Position numbers and translations under genes: made by a program
Notes under the pieces: generated by a model
Database searches by the model: none
What the model saw: only the letters and a program-made list of their open reading frames with translations
Told to the model about the DNA's origin: nothing
Assembly: GCF_037975245.1 (NCBI RefSeq)
Contig: NC_092581.1
Coordinates: 4,194,001-4,258,000, forward strand
Reading direction: 5' to 3'
Length of the DNA: 64,000 bases
DNA from: Apostichopus japonicus
Taxonomy: Eukaryota; Echinodermata; Holothuroidea; Aspidochirotida; Stichopodidae
In this document: positions 41,101 to 49,993 of the stretch, one piece after another
Numbering within the stretch: position 1 is the first letter of the stretch
How the letters are laid out: each line of letters opens with the position of its first letter

Positions 41101-42790
41101 AAATGCATCTATTTTCTGTGTACAAGTTTTTATGGACTCATGGTGCAGCTATAAGAGCATCTAAAAGAGCTTCGTGTGAACCTTGAGAGTCAGCTGATTC
41201 TTCGTTAGTACGAAACCTTGAGTTAACAAGTAAATCTTTGAGATTTTGGGCCCTATTGTAGGCTAGAATCGGTTCTTTTGGAAACAGTTTGGATAATTGT
41301 TGCGTGTTGCGAGATTAAGTGCCAATGTTTCTAAAGTGTTTTTTTTTTTCAAATGCGTGGTTTTGATATGGGGTGTAAAGGTGAGCTTGAACACAAGTGG
41401 TGGTTACTTTTGTTTAGGTTTGGTAGTGAGGTATTGCCCACGGTTTTCAAATTTTATGCCTTTCGTGGCTGAGGCAATTTCCTCTTTCTTATAGTTACGG
41501 AGTAACAGTTTCTCTGTGTAAGCCTTCGGGGCATTGTATATTCCAGGGTTGCCAACTCAGATTTGAATATTTAATGTCAAACTCTCAAGTGTTTCACCAA
41601 CTCTCGTCACAAGTTGTCAAGTATCGAATTCAATCAGGCATAATGGCCTATTCAATAAGTTTTCCTCCCAGATTAAGACACGGGGTTACTGTGATTGCGG
41701 GGCCCCTGACATCGCGGGGCCCTGGGCCAGGGCCCAGTGGGCCCATGCGTTAAGACGGCCCTGCGTGTTCACATAGGCGTAGGAGCCAAACATTATTAGG
41801 GGGGGCTGTAACGACTGGCCCGAAAAATATAACCAAAATTTTGAGCGTTCAACATGTTAACGTGCATATCATATAGACATGCATCGGTTATTACATCACA
41901 TGTCAATAAATAACATACAATCATTTGCCATGTTATTACCCTTCCATATTAGTTAAAATTATTGGGGAATTCGTTACAATTATACTGATCATAATAATAT
42001 CCAACAAATATGTTCAAATATACCAACTTCCCCACCTCCATCCTTCCCTTCCCTCTGCCCTTATTAAAATGAACCAATATAGACAGGAAATAATTTCATG
42101 TTCTCATTTTGCACAGCACAATTTTGATATACATAAATTCTGTTTATCACAACAGGAGTAAAACAAATCTATCAAAAGATGCTGTATATAACAGTGTTTG
42201 CACGGGTTATCCGGGTACCCCGGTACCCACCCGACGCTCTACTACCCGGTTCCTAATTTGTTACCAGAATCCTTTAAATTTGTTTGTTGAATGTGTATAT
42301 TCCTTTTCTCTTACTTTTAAAGAAGTTTAAAAATGTTTCAAAAGCTACAAATTTTTTAAATAACAGGTTAATTGAAAGAAACAAATGCAAATTGAAATTA
42401 ACGAACATGTATGAACATGGAAACATTGTCAGAGTAAAAATACACTTGATATATGATAGCATTCAATTTGCAATTTATTGAAAATAGCTATACCAGAAGG
42501 TAAATAGAAACATTTCTGGGTACCCGGATACCCGTCGGGTAACAGCCTCGGGTACCTGGTTCCCAATTTTTGGTACCCGTGTAAACACTAGTATGTAAAA
42601 CCTGCTGTATACATCTACCTCTATGGATTCGGACGTAGCAGTTTCATCGTTTCACCAAAATAGTTTGATATGTTTATAGCTCCATGCTCTGACCAACGAC
42701 GACCATTCCTTGAGTTCATCAACTTCCTTGGCACACATATCCCTCCAACTTCTGAATGTCATCCGAAGCAGTGTCTGCTGGTACTGATTC
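20817..42790 (-). CDS. SFI1: SFI1-like centrosomal repeat protein, 20 exons, 5' end missing
   Basis: Twenty minus-strand exons from 42790 down to 20817 join without a phase conflict into 1093 codons plus stop. Human SFI1 is about 1240 aa. The peptide is a long series of degenerate repeats with a hydrophobic-x-x-W core, for example [55 protein letters not shown] and [12 protein letters not shown]. That is the SFI1 signature; in yeast and animals such repeats form a long helix that binds one centrin each at centrosomes or half-bridges. The last exon is a non-repeat, acidic, Ser-rich tail ending in a short coiled coil. The first exon found starts mid-codon, so at least one 5' exon is missing and may lie right of 42790. 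Introns host MITEs, LINE tails and SINE fragments. Confidence 0.85.
21706..21810 (-). CDS. SFI1: SFI1-like exon 19
   Basis: Lies between CTCTCCACAG and GTAATT. In the frame required by both neighbours it reads [20 protein letters not shown] longer open frame in another phase is not coding. Confidence 0.75.
22513..22658 (-). CDS. SFI1: SFI1-like exon 18
   Basis: Contains what looks like the last W repeat ([17 protein letters not shown]). Acceptor CTCTTCAG, donor ACAG|GTATAG. Confidence 0.82.
22721..23164 (-). mobile_element. LINE fragment, reverse transcriptase C-terminal part (CR1-like)
   Basis: An open 147-codon frame reads [36 protein letters not shown] and [14 protein letters not shown], the end of a CR1/L2/Jockey-type reverse transcriptase ORF. 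The 5' part is missing. It lies in the SFI1-like intron between exons 17 and 18, same strand as the gene. Confidence 0.85.
23489..23740 (-). CDS. SFI1: SFI1-like exon 17
   Basis: An 84-codon phase-0 exon with about three repeats ([35 protein letters not shown]). Acceptor TTAATTCAG, donor CAAG|GTATG. Confidence 0.88.
24606..24766 (-). CDS. SFI1: SFI1-like exon 16
   Basis: Encodes [20 protein letters not shown] and [15 protein letters not shown], two W repeats. Acceptor TTTCCAG, donor TTG|GTAAGT. A MITE lies about 30 bp upstream of this exon (24799-25160). Confidence 0.88.
24799..25160 (+). mobile_element. TTAA-type MITE, copy 3 (full length)
   Basis: Full-length relative of the element at 3729-4097: left end TTAAAGTCATTGAAGACTCG, right end GCGAGTCTTCACTCCCTTTAA. 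It sits in the intron immediately 5' of SFI1-like exon 16. Confidence 0.88.
25437..25636 (-). CDS. SFI1: SFI1-like exon 15
   Basis: Encodes [19 protein letters not shown] and [20 protein letters not shown], two clear repeats followed by a charged helix. Acceptor TTTCACGCAG, donor CGAG|GTAATT. Confidence 0.88.
25871..26081. repeat. Two-copy tandem repeat, 105-bp unit
   Basis: The unit starting CTATTTAACATACATATAGC at 25871 recurs at 25976 with few changes. Confidence 0.9.
26367..26443 (-). CDS. SFI1: SFI1-like exon 14
   Basis: A short exon between CCTTTCCAG and GTAAGG, encoding [20 protein letters not shown]. It has no Trp, but splice sites and phase fit both neighbours. Confidence 0.75.
26793..27162 (+). 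mobile_element. hAT-like MITE with 8-bp target duplication
   Basis: A 370-bp element with ends CAGGGGTGGGCAACC and the complement of CTGGGGTGGGCAACC. GGGCC and CGGGCCGC stretches lie just inside, as in hAT families. The flanks CTCTAGAG and CTCTATAG match at 7 of 8 positions. No coding content. Confidence 0.88.
27181..27352 (-). CDS. SFI1: SFI1-like exon 13
   Basis: Encodes [20 protein letters not shown] and LRLAMTHWK. Donor GAAG|GTATG; the acceptor (CTTAAAAG) is weak, but the phase fits exon 12. The exon ends only 18 bp from the hAT-like MITE at 26793-27162. Confidence 0.82.
27682..27767 (-). CDS. SFI1: SFI1-like exon 12
   Basis: Encodes [19 protein letters not shown], one W repeat, then [10 protein letters not shown]. 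Acceptor CTTACAAG, donor AAAG|GTCAGT. Confidence 0.85.
28046..28315 (-). mobile_element. Two SINE 3'-tail fragments, tandem
   Basis: Both parts (about 28080-28170 and 28216-28310) read, on the minus strand, like the end of the SINE at 20519-20790: CCAGGGGTA...TAATGTCT...AGCGCTTTATACC. The tRNA-like head is absent. Confidence 0.7.
28597..28880. repeat. Two-copy tandem repeat, about 142-bp unit
   Basis: Units start at 28597 and 28739 with TGTCATCRTACTCACT and end with ACTGACAATCAAGCARGAAC...GAGGACCAACCA. The long open frames on both strands are created by the duplication. Confidence 0.88.
29624..29705 (-). CDS. SFI1: SFI1-like exon 11
   Basis: Encodes [20 protein letters not shown], one W repeat. 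Acceptor CTCCTGAAG, donor AATG|GTAAAG. Confidence 0.82.
29877..30007 (-). CDS. SFI1: SFI1-like exon 10
   Basis: Encodes [20 protein letters not shown] and [17 protein letters not shown]. Acceptor ATTCTCGTAG, donor ACAG|GTATTG. Confidence 0.82.
31181..31247 (-). CDS. SFI1: SFI1-like exon 9
   Basis: A short exon encoding [20 protein letters not shown]. Acceptor TTTAATGTAG, donor AAAG|GTTAGT. Phase fits both sides. Confidence 0.8.
32408..32505 (-). CDS. SFI1: SFI1-like exon 8
   Basis: Encodes [18 protein letters not shown], a canonical repeat, then an acidic helix. Acceptor TTTTGGGTAG, donor TTAG|GTGAGA. Confidence 0.87.
32524..32890. repeat. Three-copy tandem repeat, about 114-120 bp unit
   Basis: Each unit has TTCATAAGCAATCATGA-like sequence followed by CTCTTTATTAAATACTRTCT (32612, 32726, 32846). 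The last unit is the most diverged. Confidence 0.85.
33532..33874 (-). mobile_element. TTAA-type MITE, copy 4 (full length)
   Basis: A reverse-orientation copy: starts TTAAAGGGTGTGAAGACTC and ends GCGAGTCTTCAATGCCTTTAA. It is shorter than copy 1 by internal deletion. Confidence 0.87.
34201..34293 (-). CDS. SFI1: SFI1-like exon 7
   Basis: A 31-codon phase-0 exon encoding [20 protein letters not shown]. Acceptor TTCATATAG, donor ACAG|GTAAAG. It lacks Trp but keeps the helical hydrophobic spacing. Confidence 0.8.
34925..35283 (-). mobile_element. Two tRNA-like SINE heads flanking a (TA)n tract
   Basis: On the minus strand, 35283-35190 reads like a tRNA-derived head (TAGCCTAGTGGTTAGGG as A box, GGTTCGAATCCC as B box). 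A second head lies at about 35035-34925 (TGGTCAAGTGGATAAAGG and GGTTCCATCCC). Between them (35041-35174) is a TA/TATC microsatellite. A third reading is that these are tRNA pseudogenes rather than SINEs. Confidence 0.65.
35352..35429 (-). CDS. SFI1: SFI1-like exon 6
   Basis: A 26-codon phase-0 exon encoding [18 protein letters not shown]. Acceptor CTTAATTCAG, donor CATG|GTAGGA. Confidence 0.78.
35994..36178 (-). CDS. SFI1: SFI1-like exon 5
   Basis: Encodes [19 protein letters not shown] and [17 protein letters not shown], two textbook repeats. Acceptor CAGCTTTAG; the donor AAGG|GTTTGA is weak but in phase. Confidence 0.87.
36255..36669 (+). mobile_element. LINE fragment, reverse transcriptase C-terminus, frameshifted
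   Basis: Two overlapping plus frames read [20 protein letters not shown] and then [20 protein letters not shown]...[10 protein letters not shown], typical of the end of a LINE polyprotein (L-E-x-R-R-x-R-G-D-L and W-N-x-L-P). A frameshift near 36520 separates them. It lies in an SFI1-like intron on the opposite strand. Confidence 0.85.
38174..38333 (-). CDS. SFI1: SFI1-like exon 4
   Basis: Encodes [17 protein letters not shown] and [19 protein letters not shown]. Acceptor TTTTCCGTAG, donor AAAG|GTGAAT. Confidence 0.85.
39051..39417 (-). mobile_element. TTAA-type MITE, copy 5 (full length, next to a splice donor)
   Basis: A reverse-orientation full-length copy (left tip TTAGAGGGTGTGAAGACTCG, right tip GTCTTCAATGCCTTTAA). 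Its edge is 7 bp from the end of SFI1-like exon 3, so the intron starts GTTTGTC and then enters the element. Confidence 0.88.
39425..39645 (-). CDS. SFI1: SFI1-like exon 3
   Basis: Begins after TTCGACAG and encodes [20 protein letters not shown] and [15 protein letters not shown], three repeats in all. Starting here, rather than at the nearer TTTTTCAG, restores phase with exon 2. The donor is AAAG|GTTTGT, beside the MITE. Confidence 0.85.
40177..40271 (-). CDS. SFI1: SFI1-like exon 2
   Basis: Encodes [19 protein letters not shown]. Acceptor AATCTTCTAG, donor GCAAG|GTAATT. The frame stays open well past the donor to 40016, but phase with exon 3 supports the donor at 40176. Confidence 0.83.
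40508..41763 (+). mobile_element. hAT-like DNA element, 1.26 kb, with 8-bp target duplication
   Basis: The ends are perfect inverted repeats CAGGGCCGTCTTAA. GGGCCCTGGGCC stretches lie just inside both ends. The flanks AGTGTTCA and CGTGTTCA match at 7 of 8 positions, the hAT duplication length. No transposase frame longer than about 70 codons was seen, so it is non-autonomous. Confidence 0.9.
42192..42590 (+). mobile_element. hAT-like MITE with 8-bp target duplication
   Basis: A 399-bp element with inverted ends (CAGTGTTTGCACGGGT; the other tip is complementary to TAGTGTTTACACGGGT), followed by GGGTACCC-rich subterminal sequence. The flanks GTATATAA and GTATGTAA match at 7 of 8 positions. Confidence 0.88.
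42656..42790 (-). CDS. SFI1: SFI1-like exon 1 of those found (5'-most)
   Basis: Encodes [20 protein letters not shown] and [15 protein letters not shown]. It begins with the third base of a codon after CCACAG, so an upstream coding exon must exist. The donor TTTTG|GTGAAA gives the phase needed by the next exon. Confidence 0.82.
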
Positions 42791-42971
42791 CTGTGGATGG
42801 GATAATTTAACAATCACAAATTTAATATATACTCCAAATTTTAACATATATAGATACACATGAAGATAAAACCTACATTACAAATGCCAGTTTACCCTCA
42901 CGCAAAACTCAAAACTATGCATTACTTTTCTTCTGGAAGAAAGGATAGTGGCCTTTCAGAAATCTTACAAA

Positions 42972-43232
42972 TAATACACACGCTTGCTACCGTCGGTAAT
43001 TAGACACTACTGTACAGTCAGTACATACACTGCGGTCAATACCCACAACACAGTATACAAACGATACAGCGATGGACATCTCAGGTCCAGCTAAAGATAA
43101 CAATTCAGGTATCACGTTTCATTACTGTCTGCATTTTGTAGCGACACATACAAAACGTCACTTGCAAACAACATAAAGTTAACTTTTTCAGATGGCAGCA
43201 CGCGGTTTAGGGCGAGTCTTCAATGCCTTTAA
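42972..43232 (-). mobile_element. TTAA-type MITE, copy 6 (truncated)
   Basis: A reverse-orientation copy retaining one terminal repeat (GCGAGTCTTCAATGCCTTTAA, ending at 43232). The other end and about 100 bp of body are missing. Confidence 0.83.
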
Positions 43233-43520
43233 TTTTATGTTTATATCCTGCATACCTAGCAAGATCATGTACAGTAAGTACAGAGAGAAAATCATCTTCA
43301 GTGTCTTAGATTATATTATACTAAATACCTAGGCAAAGCTTTCTTTGACAATATTCAATAATCCGGCCCTGTGTACATAGATCCACTAACAGAGAAGTTT
43401 AAAGACACAATTTGGTCAACAAACGCATTTTTTCACCTTTTTTCTCTAATGTTGCTAGATTCTTTATTGCAGAAAAATAGAGAGTGAAAACCTGTTAATT
43501 AATATTTACGAACCACTTAT

Positions 43521-43974
43521 TTCAGGTTGCACTCAGCATCCAGGAGAAAGTTTTCAATTTTAATGTCCCTGCTAAAATGAAGGGGGAAAATGGAAATAAA
43601 ACATTGCATATTAATTCGATTAATTTGTCATTATCATATAAAAGGCCAACTTGAAACAATAGACCACAATTTCTTCTTTCATAAAAATCAATAAACAAAA
43701 AATTGATATGGATCTGGATCTGGAAAAAAAAACGAGCCGTTTAATTAACTCAAAACACTGAAAACATTTCCTTGTTTGTAATACTATCACTATATGAGTA
43801 GTAATTATCAACATTTTGATATATATATATATATATGTTAATATGTCAAAGGTCACCTGTGAATAATATCGCCCTGGTGTATATGGTCGACCGCTGCCAC
43901 CAGTTGTCGCATGAACGCTCGGGTCTCCCTCTCATTAAGTCGACGTTTCCCGCACAAATGTTTCATAAATTCAC
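43521..43974 (-). pseudogene. Orphan protein kinase catalytic-core exons (truncated kinase gene)
   Basis: Two exons splice in phase: 43974-43857 and 43568-43521. The first (acceptor TTTCTGTAG) encodes EFMKHLCGKRRLNERETRAF, MRQLVAAVDHIHQGDIIH; the second continues HRDIKIENFLLDAECNLK, the Ser/Thr kinase catalytic loop with Asp and the metal-binding Asn. The pattern is closest to CAMK-like kinases such as HUNK or SIK. Upstream, the ATP-binding lobe is absent because a repeat array begins at 44035. Downstream, no DFG exon was found, and the expected donor reads AAATAAGT instead of a GT donor. I interpret this as a broken kinase remnant. A rare AT-type intron is a less likely alternative. Confidence 0.72.
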
Positions 43975-44454
43975 CTACAGAAACAGAAATGGTCAAAGTT
44001 GAGACGAGAAGGATGAGAGAATATGAAACATAGATTGTTTAGTCGTTTGTAAAGTATTGATGAAAACGAAAGTTGCAAATTTGCAAATTTTGCAACGTCT
44101 ATAGTTTAGCGTATACCCTCATGAATCCTTGAACCGATTTAAAGTATCTGTTTCGCAGCAGCGTGTACATTTGTCTGTTGCCTGCAGTTCTCTCTATTCA
44201 ACCAAATTCGAATATGTTTATTGACACCAGCAAGGTAAGTCAATGCGTTTTATTTTTATCGGCTATAAATTGTCGATATGAAGTGATTATTTATAGCAGG
44301 AAGTGCATTATTGTGTGGTTAATGTTTATACTGTAGATTTTAATAGCTGAATAGGTTAGTCTCTTTTTGTTTTGTTTTATATGAGTCGTACTCGAATAAC
44401 TAATGATGAAACAAACAAGTGTTGAACTATAAAAATAAAAGTTTTTTATATGGT

Positions 44455-44537
44455 TCATATATATATATATATAGGCCTATATATATATATAGGCCTATAT
44501 ATATATAGGCCTATATATATAGGCCTATATATGTAGG

Positions 44538-44600
<63 letters not shown>
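44455..44600. repeat. (TA)n / AGGCCTATATA microsatellite
   Basis: TA dinucleotides mixed with AGGCCTATATA blocks. The same tract recurs at about 47818-47965 and 49963-49995 in the other array units. Confidence 0.9.
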
Positions 44601-44603
<3 letters not shown>

Positions 44604-46126
44604 GGCCTATAGTATACAGATGTCAATTTGCGTATGTACACAGATGGTTCTGAGGGGTAAAGTGCGTATTTACTAAGGTAAAACGACCGTTGTCAGATAC
44701 AACTCAGATCACTATAACCAACAGCCGAATTTGTTATTTATCACGACAAAGGACAAATATTGAATTTGCATAACATAATGAGTATACTCATTAATCTCTT
44801 GTTCTCTTGTACATTTACCCACGTCTATTGTCATAATTGCATACTTTAAGGCGAGAGATTGAAATAAAGTCTTATGAATTGAATTGAAATTGAATTGAGT
44901 AAATTGGACCTTGATATAGCATTCAGTGATTCTGATATAGCCCCCCCCCATCCTCCTCCATTCTCCCCTCCCTCCTTCCAATTCTTAGAAGTTCAGTGAA
45001 CATTTTATACTGTGATGGTATCAGTAGTATGAATATCTATAGTTTCAGATACAGGTTACTGAGGAACTGTTCACACTGTCAGTGCGAGTGCTTTAAGCAT
45101 GATATCGAATGACAGTATATAGAGTGGTATTAGCATTAGGAAAACGGTCCCAAGTTAGGGAGATTCGTACGATGAGCAATACAAGTATATACATGCCTTG
45201 TCGTAGAAGAATAGGAACGATCGCTTTTTTACCCGGGGGACGGGGGGGGGGTAATTTCAGCACATGATATATAAATTACCGGTATGTATCTTAACCAAAT
45301 CTGTGTTAACGCGATACTACATTAATGCATGCAAACAGAATTTGTCTCGGCCTGTATGGCGGTTTATCATGTAGGCCTCACATAACAGTGGTAGTGCATG
45401 GCATTGTTTTTCATGTTTTATACGGTACTATAGGGTGTAAGCCTAAATGCATGACCTACATGGGTTTGAAGGGGAAAAACAACCATTTAGATTTCAGCTC
45501 CCTGGACAAAAAATTAGCTCAGCTCTCTGGAAGAAGAATGTTACATGGACAATGAGTTATAATGAACGTAAAACGTCTCTCAATAGTGATTTAAATTCAT
45601 TAATGATATTTTCCCTCTTGTTGTTTTGTTTTGCACAGGTGTGTGCGATTGTCGAACCATCTGTGTACATTCGCAAATTGACATCTGTATACTATAGACC
45701 TATATATAGGCCTATATATATTTTTTTTTATATATTTATATATTTTTGTTTTGTCGAGTGCGCCCTTGTTTATCCGTCGACGGTAAAATTGGTGCGATCG
45801 TATCATGCGTCTCAACAGTTACATAGGGCTATCCGCACTATGCCGAACATTGTCGTTCTCCGTTCCATTAATGACATATTGACGTTACATCCCCTTACCT
45901 GTCTTCACCACATTACTGCACTACGAAGGACGAGAGTGTATCTATCTCAGCCTGTGAACAATTTCTCAAATAATGAAACTGTACGCGTCGTTCATCTTCT
46001 CTGCAGCCATAGAGAAGGAAAATATTCTTTGGAAAAAAGAATTCAACAATTCTTTAGCTCGTCTAGAACGAGAATATGGACTCAGGGATGTGGGGAAGGG
46101 AAGTGCGCAGTATGCAAGTAGCTAAA

Positions 46127-47131
46127 TGAGGGGAAGGGGGGTAGGGGAGGGATGGTTGGGTTCCGACTCCGGTTTCCTTTTAATGTGTTTTATTTAATAT
46201 CTAGAAGAGTTCGAGTTGGTATATACCTGTAAATACTGGTGTATATATTCAGCTTCTGGGAAGACACCAAGTCTTATAGGAAACTTTCGATTAGTAATGT
46301 TTCCCATTTTTCGTCAGTCGGTGTTCAATTACAACGTATACCAACGTACACCAGGTCTAACTTGCGCAGAGTCAAAACAAATAATAAAGTTGCTCTCAGT
46401 CGTAAACGGACGTACAAACCTACCACTATCTTTTCAGGTAGTTTCCCATTCGATTAATATTTCAACCATTTCCGGTTCGATGACGTATTTTCTGGTCATC
46501 GTGTTATTACTAAAAATAGATTACCAAAAAATCCCCCCCCCCCTCTAATTTTACTGTCCATATAATACGCTGATGTTTAAGTGGTCAAAATGTCTCGTCA
46601 GGTTCGTCACCTGTTCGTTGCAAGTAGCTAAATGAAGGGTAAGGGGGGGGTAGGGGAGGGGTGGTTGGGTTCCGACTCCGGTTTCGTATACTGTGTGGTT
46701 GTTTTCATCTAATATCTAGTATAGTTCGAGTTGGTACTTATACTGGTGTATATATTTAGCTTCTGGGAAGACACCAAGTCTTATAGGAAACTTTCGATTA
46801 GTAATGTTTCCCATTTTTCGTCAGTCGGTGTTCAATTACAACGTATACCAACGTACACCAGGTCTAACTTGCGCAGAGTCAAAACAAATAATAAAGTTGC
46901 CCTCAGTCGTAAACGGACGTACAAACCTACCACTATCTTTTCAGGTAGTTTCCTATTCGATTAATATTTCAACCATTTCCGGTTCGATGACGTATTTTCT
47001 GGTCATCGTGTTATTACTAAAAATAGATTACCAAAAAATCCCCCCCCCCCCCCTCTAATTTTACTGTCCATATAATACGCTGATGTTTAAGTGGTCAAAA
47101 TGTCTCGTCAGGTTCGTCACCTGTTCGTTGA
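46127..47131 (+). repeat. Internal ~500-bp tandem duplication in array unit 1
   Basis: The segments 46127-46618 and 46619-47131 are near-identical (GGTTGGGTTCCGACTCCGG ... GTCACCTGTTCGTTG). Unit 2 has this block once (about 48780-49280). Confidence 0.88.
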
Positions 47132-47814
47132 CTCTATGTAATTTGAAGTTTATTCAGTATAAAGTTGAAATCTTGAATAATCTTGAAATCTTGAATAAAG
47201 TTTGAAATCGAGTACCATCTTTCAAAAGTACTCGATTAGTTCGGTAAGTGAAAAAAATGGATGCATAGAACAAAAGGTGGTTCTTCTCGTGTATGACCCC
47301 CTCCCCTCCCCCTCTCCTCCCCTCCCTGCCTGTCTATCCTCTTATCCCTCTGCTCGAAACCTTTCCATTGCACTTCAAATGCAATTGTTTAGTCGTTTGT
47401 AAAGTATTGATGAAAACGAAAGTTGCAAATTTGGCAAATCGGAATTTTGCAACGTCTATAGTTTAGCGTATATATACCCTCATGAATCCTTGAACCGATT
47501 TAAAGTATCTGTTTCGCAGCAGCGTGTACAGTTGTCTGTTGCCTGCAGTTCTCTCTATTCAACCAAATTCGAATATGTTTATTGACACCAGCAAGGTAAG
47601 TCAATGCGTTTTATTTTTATCGGCTATAAATTGTCGATATGAAGTGATTATTTATAGCAGGAAGTGCATTATTGTGTGGTTAATGTTTATACTGTAGATT
47701 TTAATAGCTGAATAGGTTAGTCTCTTTTTGTTTTGTTTTATATGAGTCGTACTCGAATAACTAATGATGAAACAAACAAGTGTTGAACTATAAAAATAAA
47801 AGTTTTTTATATGG

Positions 47815-47884
<70 letters not shown>

Positions 47885-49959
47885 CCTATATATAGGCCTA
47901 TATATAGGCCTATATATATAGGCCTATATATAGGCCTATATATAGGCCTATATATAGGTCTATAGTATACAGATGTCAATTTGCGAATGTACACAGATGG
48001 TTCGACAATCGCACACACCTGTGCAAAACAAAACAACAAGAGGAAAAATATCATTAATGAATTTAAATCACTATTGAGAGACGTTTTACGTTCATTATAA
48101 CTCATTGTCCATGTAACATTCTTCTTCCAAAGAGCTGAGCTAATTTTTTGTCCAGGGAGCTGAAATCTAAATGGTTGTTTTTTCCCCTTCAAACCCATGT
48201 AGGTCATGCATTAAGGCTTACACCCTATAGTACCGTATAAAACATGAAAAACAATGCCATGCACTACCACTGTTATCTCTCAAAACACTTTCCAACAAAA
48301 AATACAGACCCAGTGTGACCTACAAGTCATGTGATAGGGCTAATCTCCTCCCAGCTGCACAAACTGATCCATATCAGATCTAGGCCTAATTGATTTCGGT
48401 GTTTTTGTTTTGTCGAGTGCGCCCTTGTTTATCCGTCGACGGTAAAATTGGTGCGATCGTGTCATGAGTCTCAACAGTTACATAGTGCTATCCGCACTAT
48501 GTCGAACATTGTCGTTCTCCGTTCCATTAATGACGTATTGACGTTACATCCCCTTACCTGTCTTCACCACATTACTGCACTACGAAGGACGAGAGTGTAT
48601 CTATCTCAGCCTGTGAACAATTTCTCAAATAATGAAACTGTACGCGTCGTTCATCTTCTCTGCAGCCATAGAGAAGGAAAATATTCTTTGGAAAAAAGAA
48701 TTCAACAATTCTTTAGCTCGTCTAGAACGAGAATATGGACTCAGGGATGTGGGGAAGGGAAGTGCGCAGTATGCAAGTAGCTAAATGAAGGGTAAGGGGG
48801 GGTAGGGGAGGGATGGTTGGGTTCCGACTCCGGTTTCGTATACTGTGTGGTTGTTTTCATCTAATATCTAGTATAGTTCGAGTTGGTATATACCTGTAAA
48901 TACTGGTGTATATATTCAGCTTCTGGGAAGACACCAAGTCTTATAGCGGAAACTTTCGATTAGTAATGTTTCCGATCTTTCGTCAGTCGGTGTTCAATTA
49001 CAATGTATACATAAGGTCTAACTTGCGCTGAGTCAATACAAATAATAAAGTTACCCTCAGTCGTAAACGGACGTACAAACCTACCACTATCTTTTCAGGT
49101 AGTTTCCTATTCGATTAATATTTCAACCATTTCCGGTTCGATGACGTATTTTCTGGTCATCGTGTTATTACTAAAAATAGATTACCAAAAAATCCCCCCC
49201 CCCCTCTAGTTTTACTGTCCATATAATACGCTGATGTTTAAGTGGTCAAAATGTCTCGTCAGGTTCGTCACCTGTTCGTTGACTCTATGTAATTTGAAGT
49301 TTATTCAGTATAAAGTTGAAATCTTGAATAATCTTGAATAAAGTTTGAAATCGAGTACCATCTTTCAAAAGTACTCGATTAGTTCGATAAGTGAAAAATG
49401 GATGCATAGAACAAAAGGTGGTCCTCCTCATGTATGACCCCCTCCCCTCCCCCTCTCCTCCCCTACCCTCCCTGCCTGTGTATCCTCTTATCCCTCTGCT
49501 CGAAACCTTTCCATTGCACTTCAAATTCAATTGTTTAGTCGTTTGTAAAGTATTGATGAAAACGAAAGTTGCAAATTTGGCAAGTCGGAATTTTGCAACG
49601 TCTATAGTTTAGCGTATACCCTCATGAATCCTTGAACGGATTTACAGTATCCGTTTCGCAGCAGCGTGTACAGTTGTCTGTTGCCTGCAGTTCTCTCTAT
49701 TCAACCAAATTCGAATATGTTTATTGACACCAGCAAGGTAAGTCAATGCGTTTTATTTTTATCGGCTATAAATTGTCGATATGAAGTGATTATTTATAGC
49801 AGGAAGTGCATTATTGTGTGGTTAATGTTTATACTGTAGATTTTAATAGCTGAATAGGTTAGTCTCTTTTTGTTTTGTTTTATATGAGTCGTACTCGAAT
49901 AACTAATGATGAAACAAACAAGTGTTGAACTATAAAAATAAAAGTATATAGCACATAGG

Positions 49960-49993
<34 letters not shown>

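Noticed and set aside
45447-46121. 224-codon plus-strand frame in the array unit
   Set aside because: It crosses a TA microsatellite, and its homologous part in unit 2 (48448-48780) shows mostly amino-acid-changing differences. No family was recognised.
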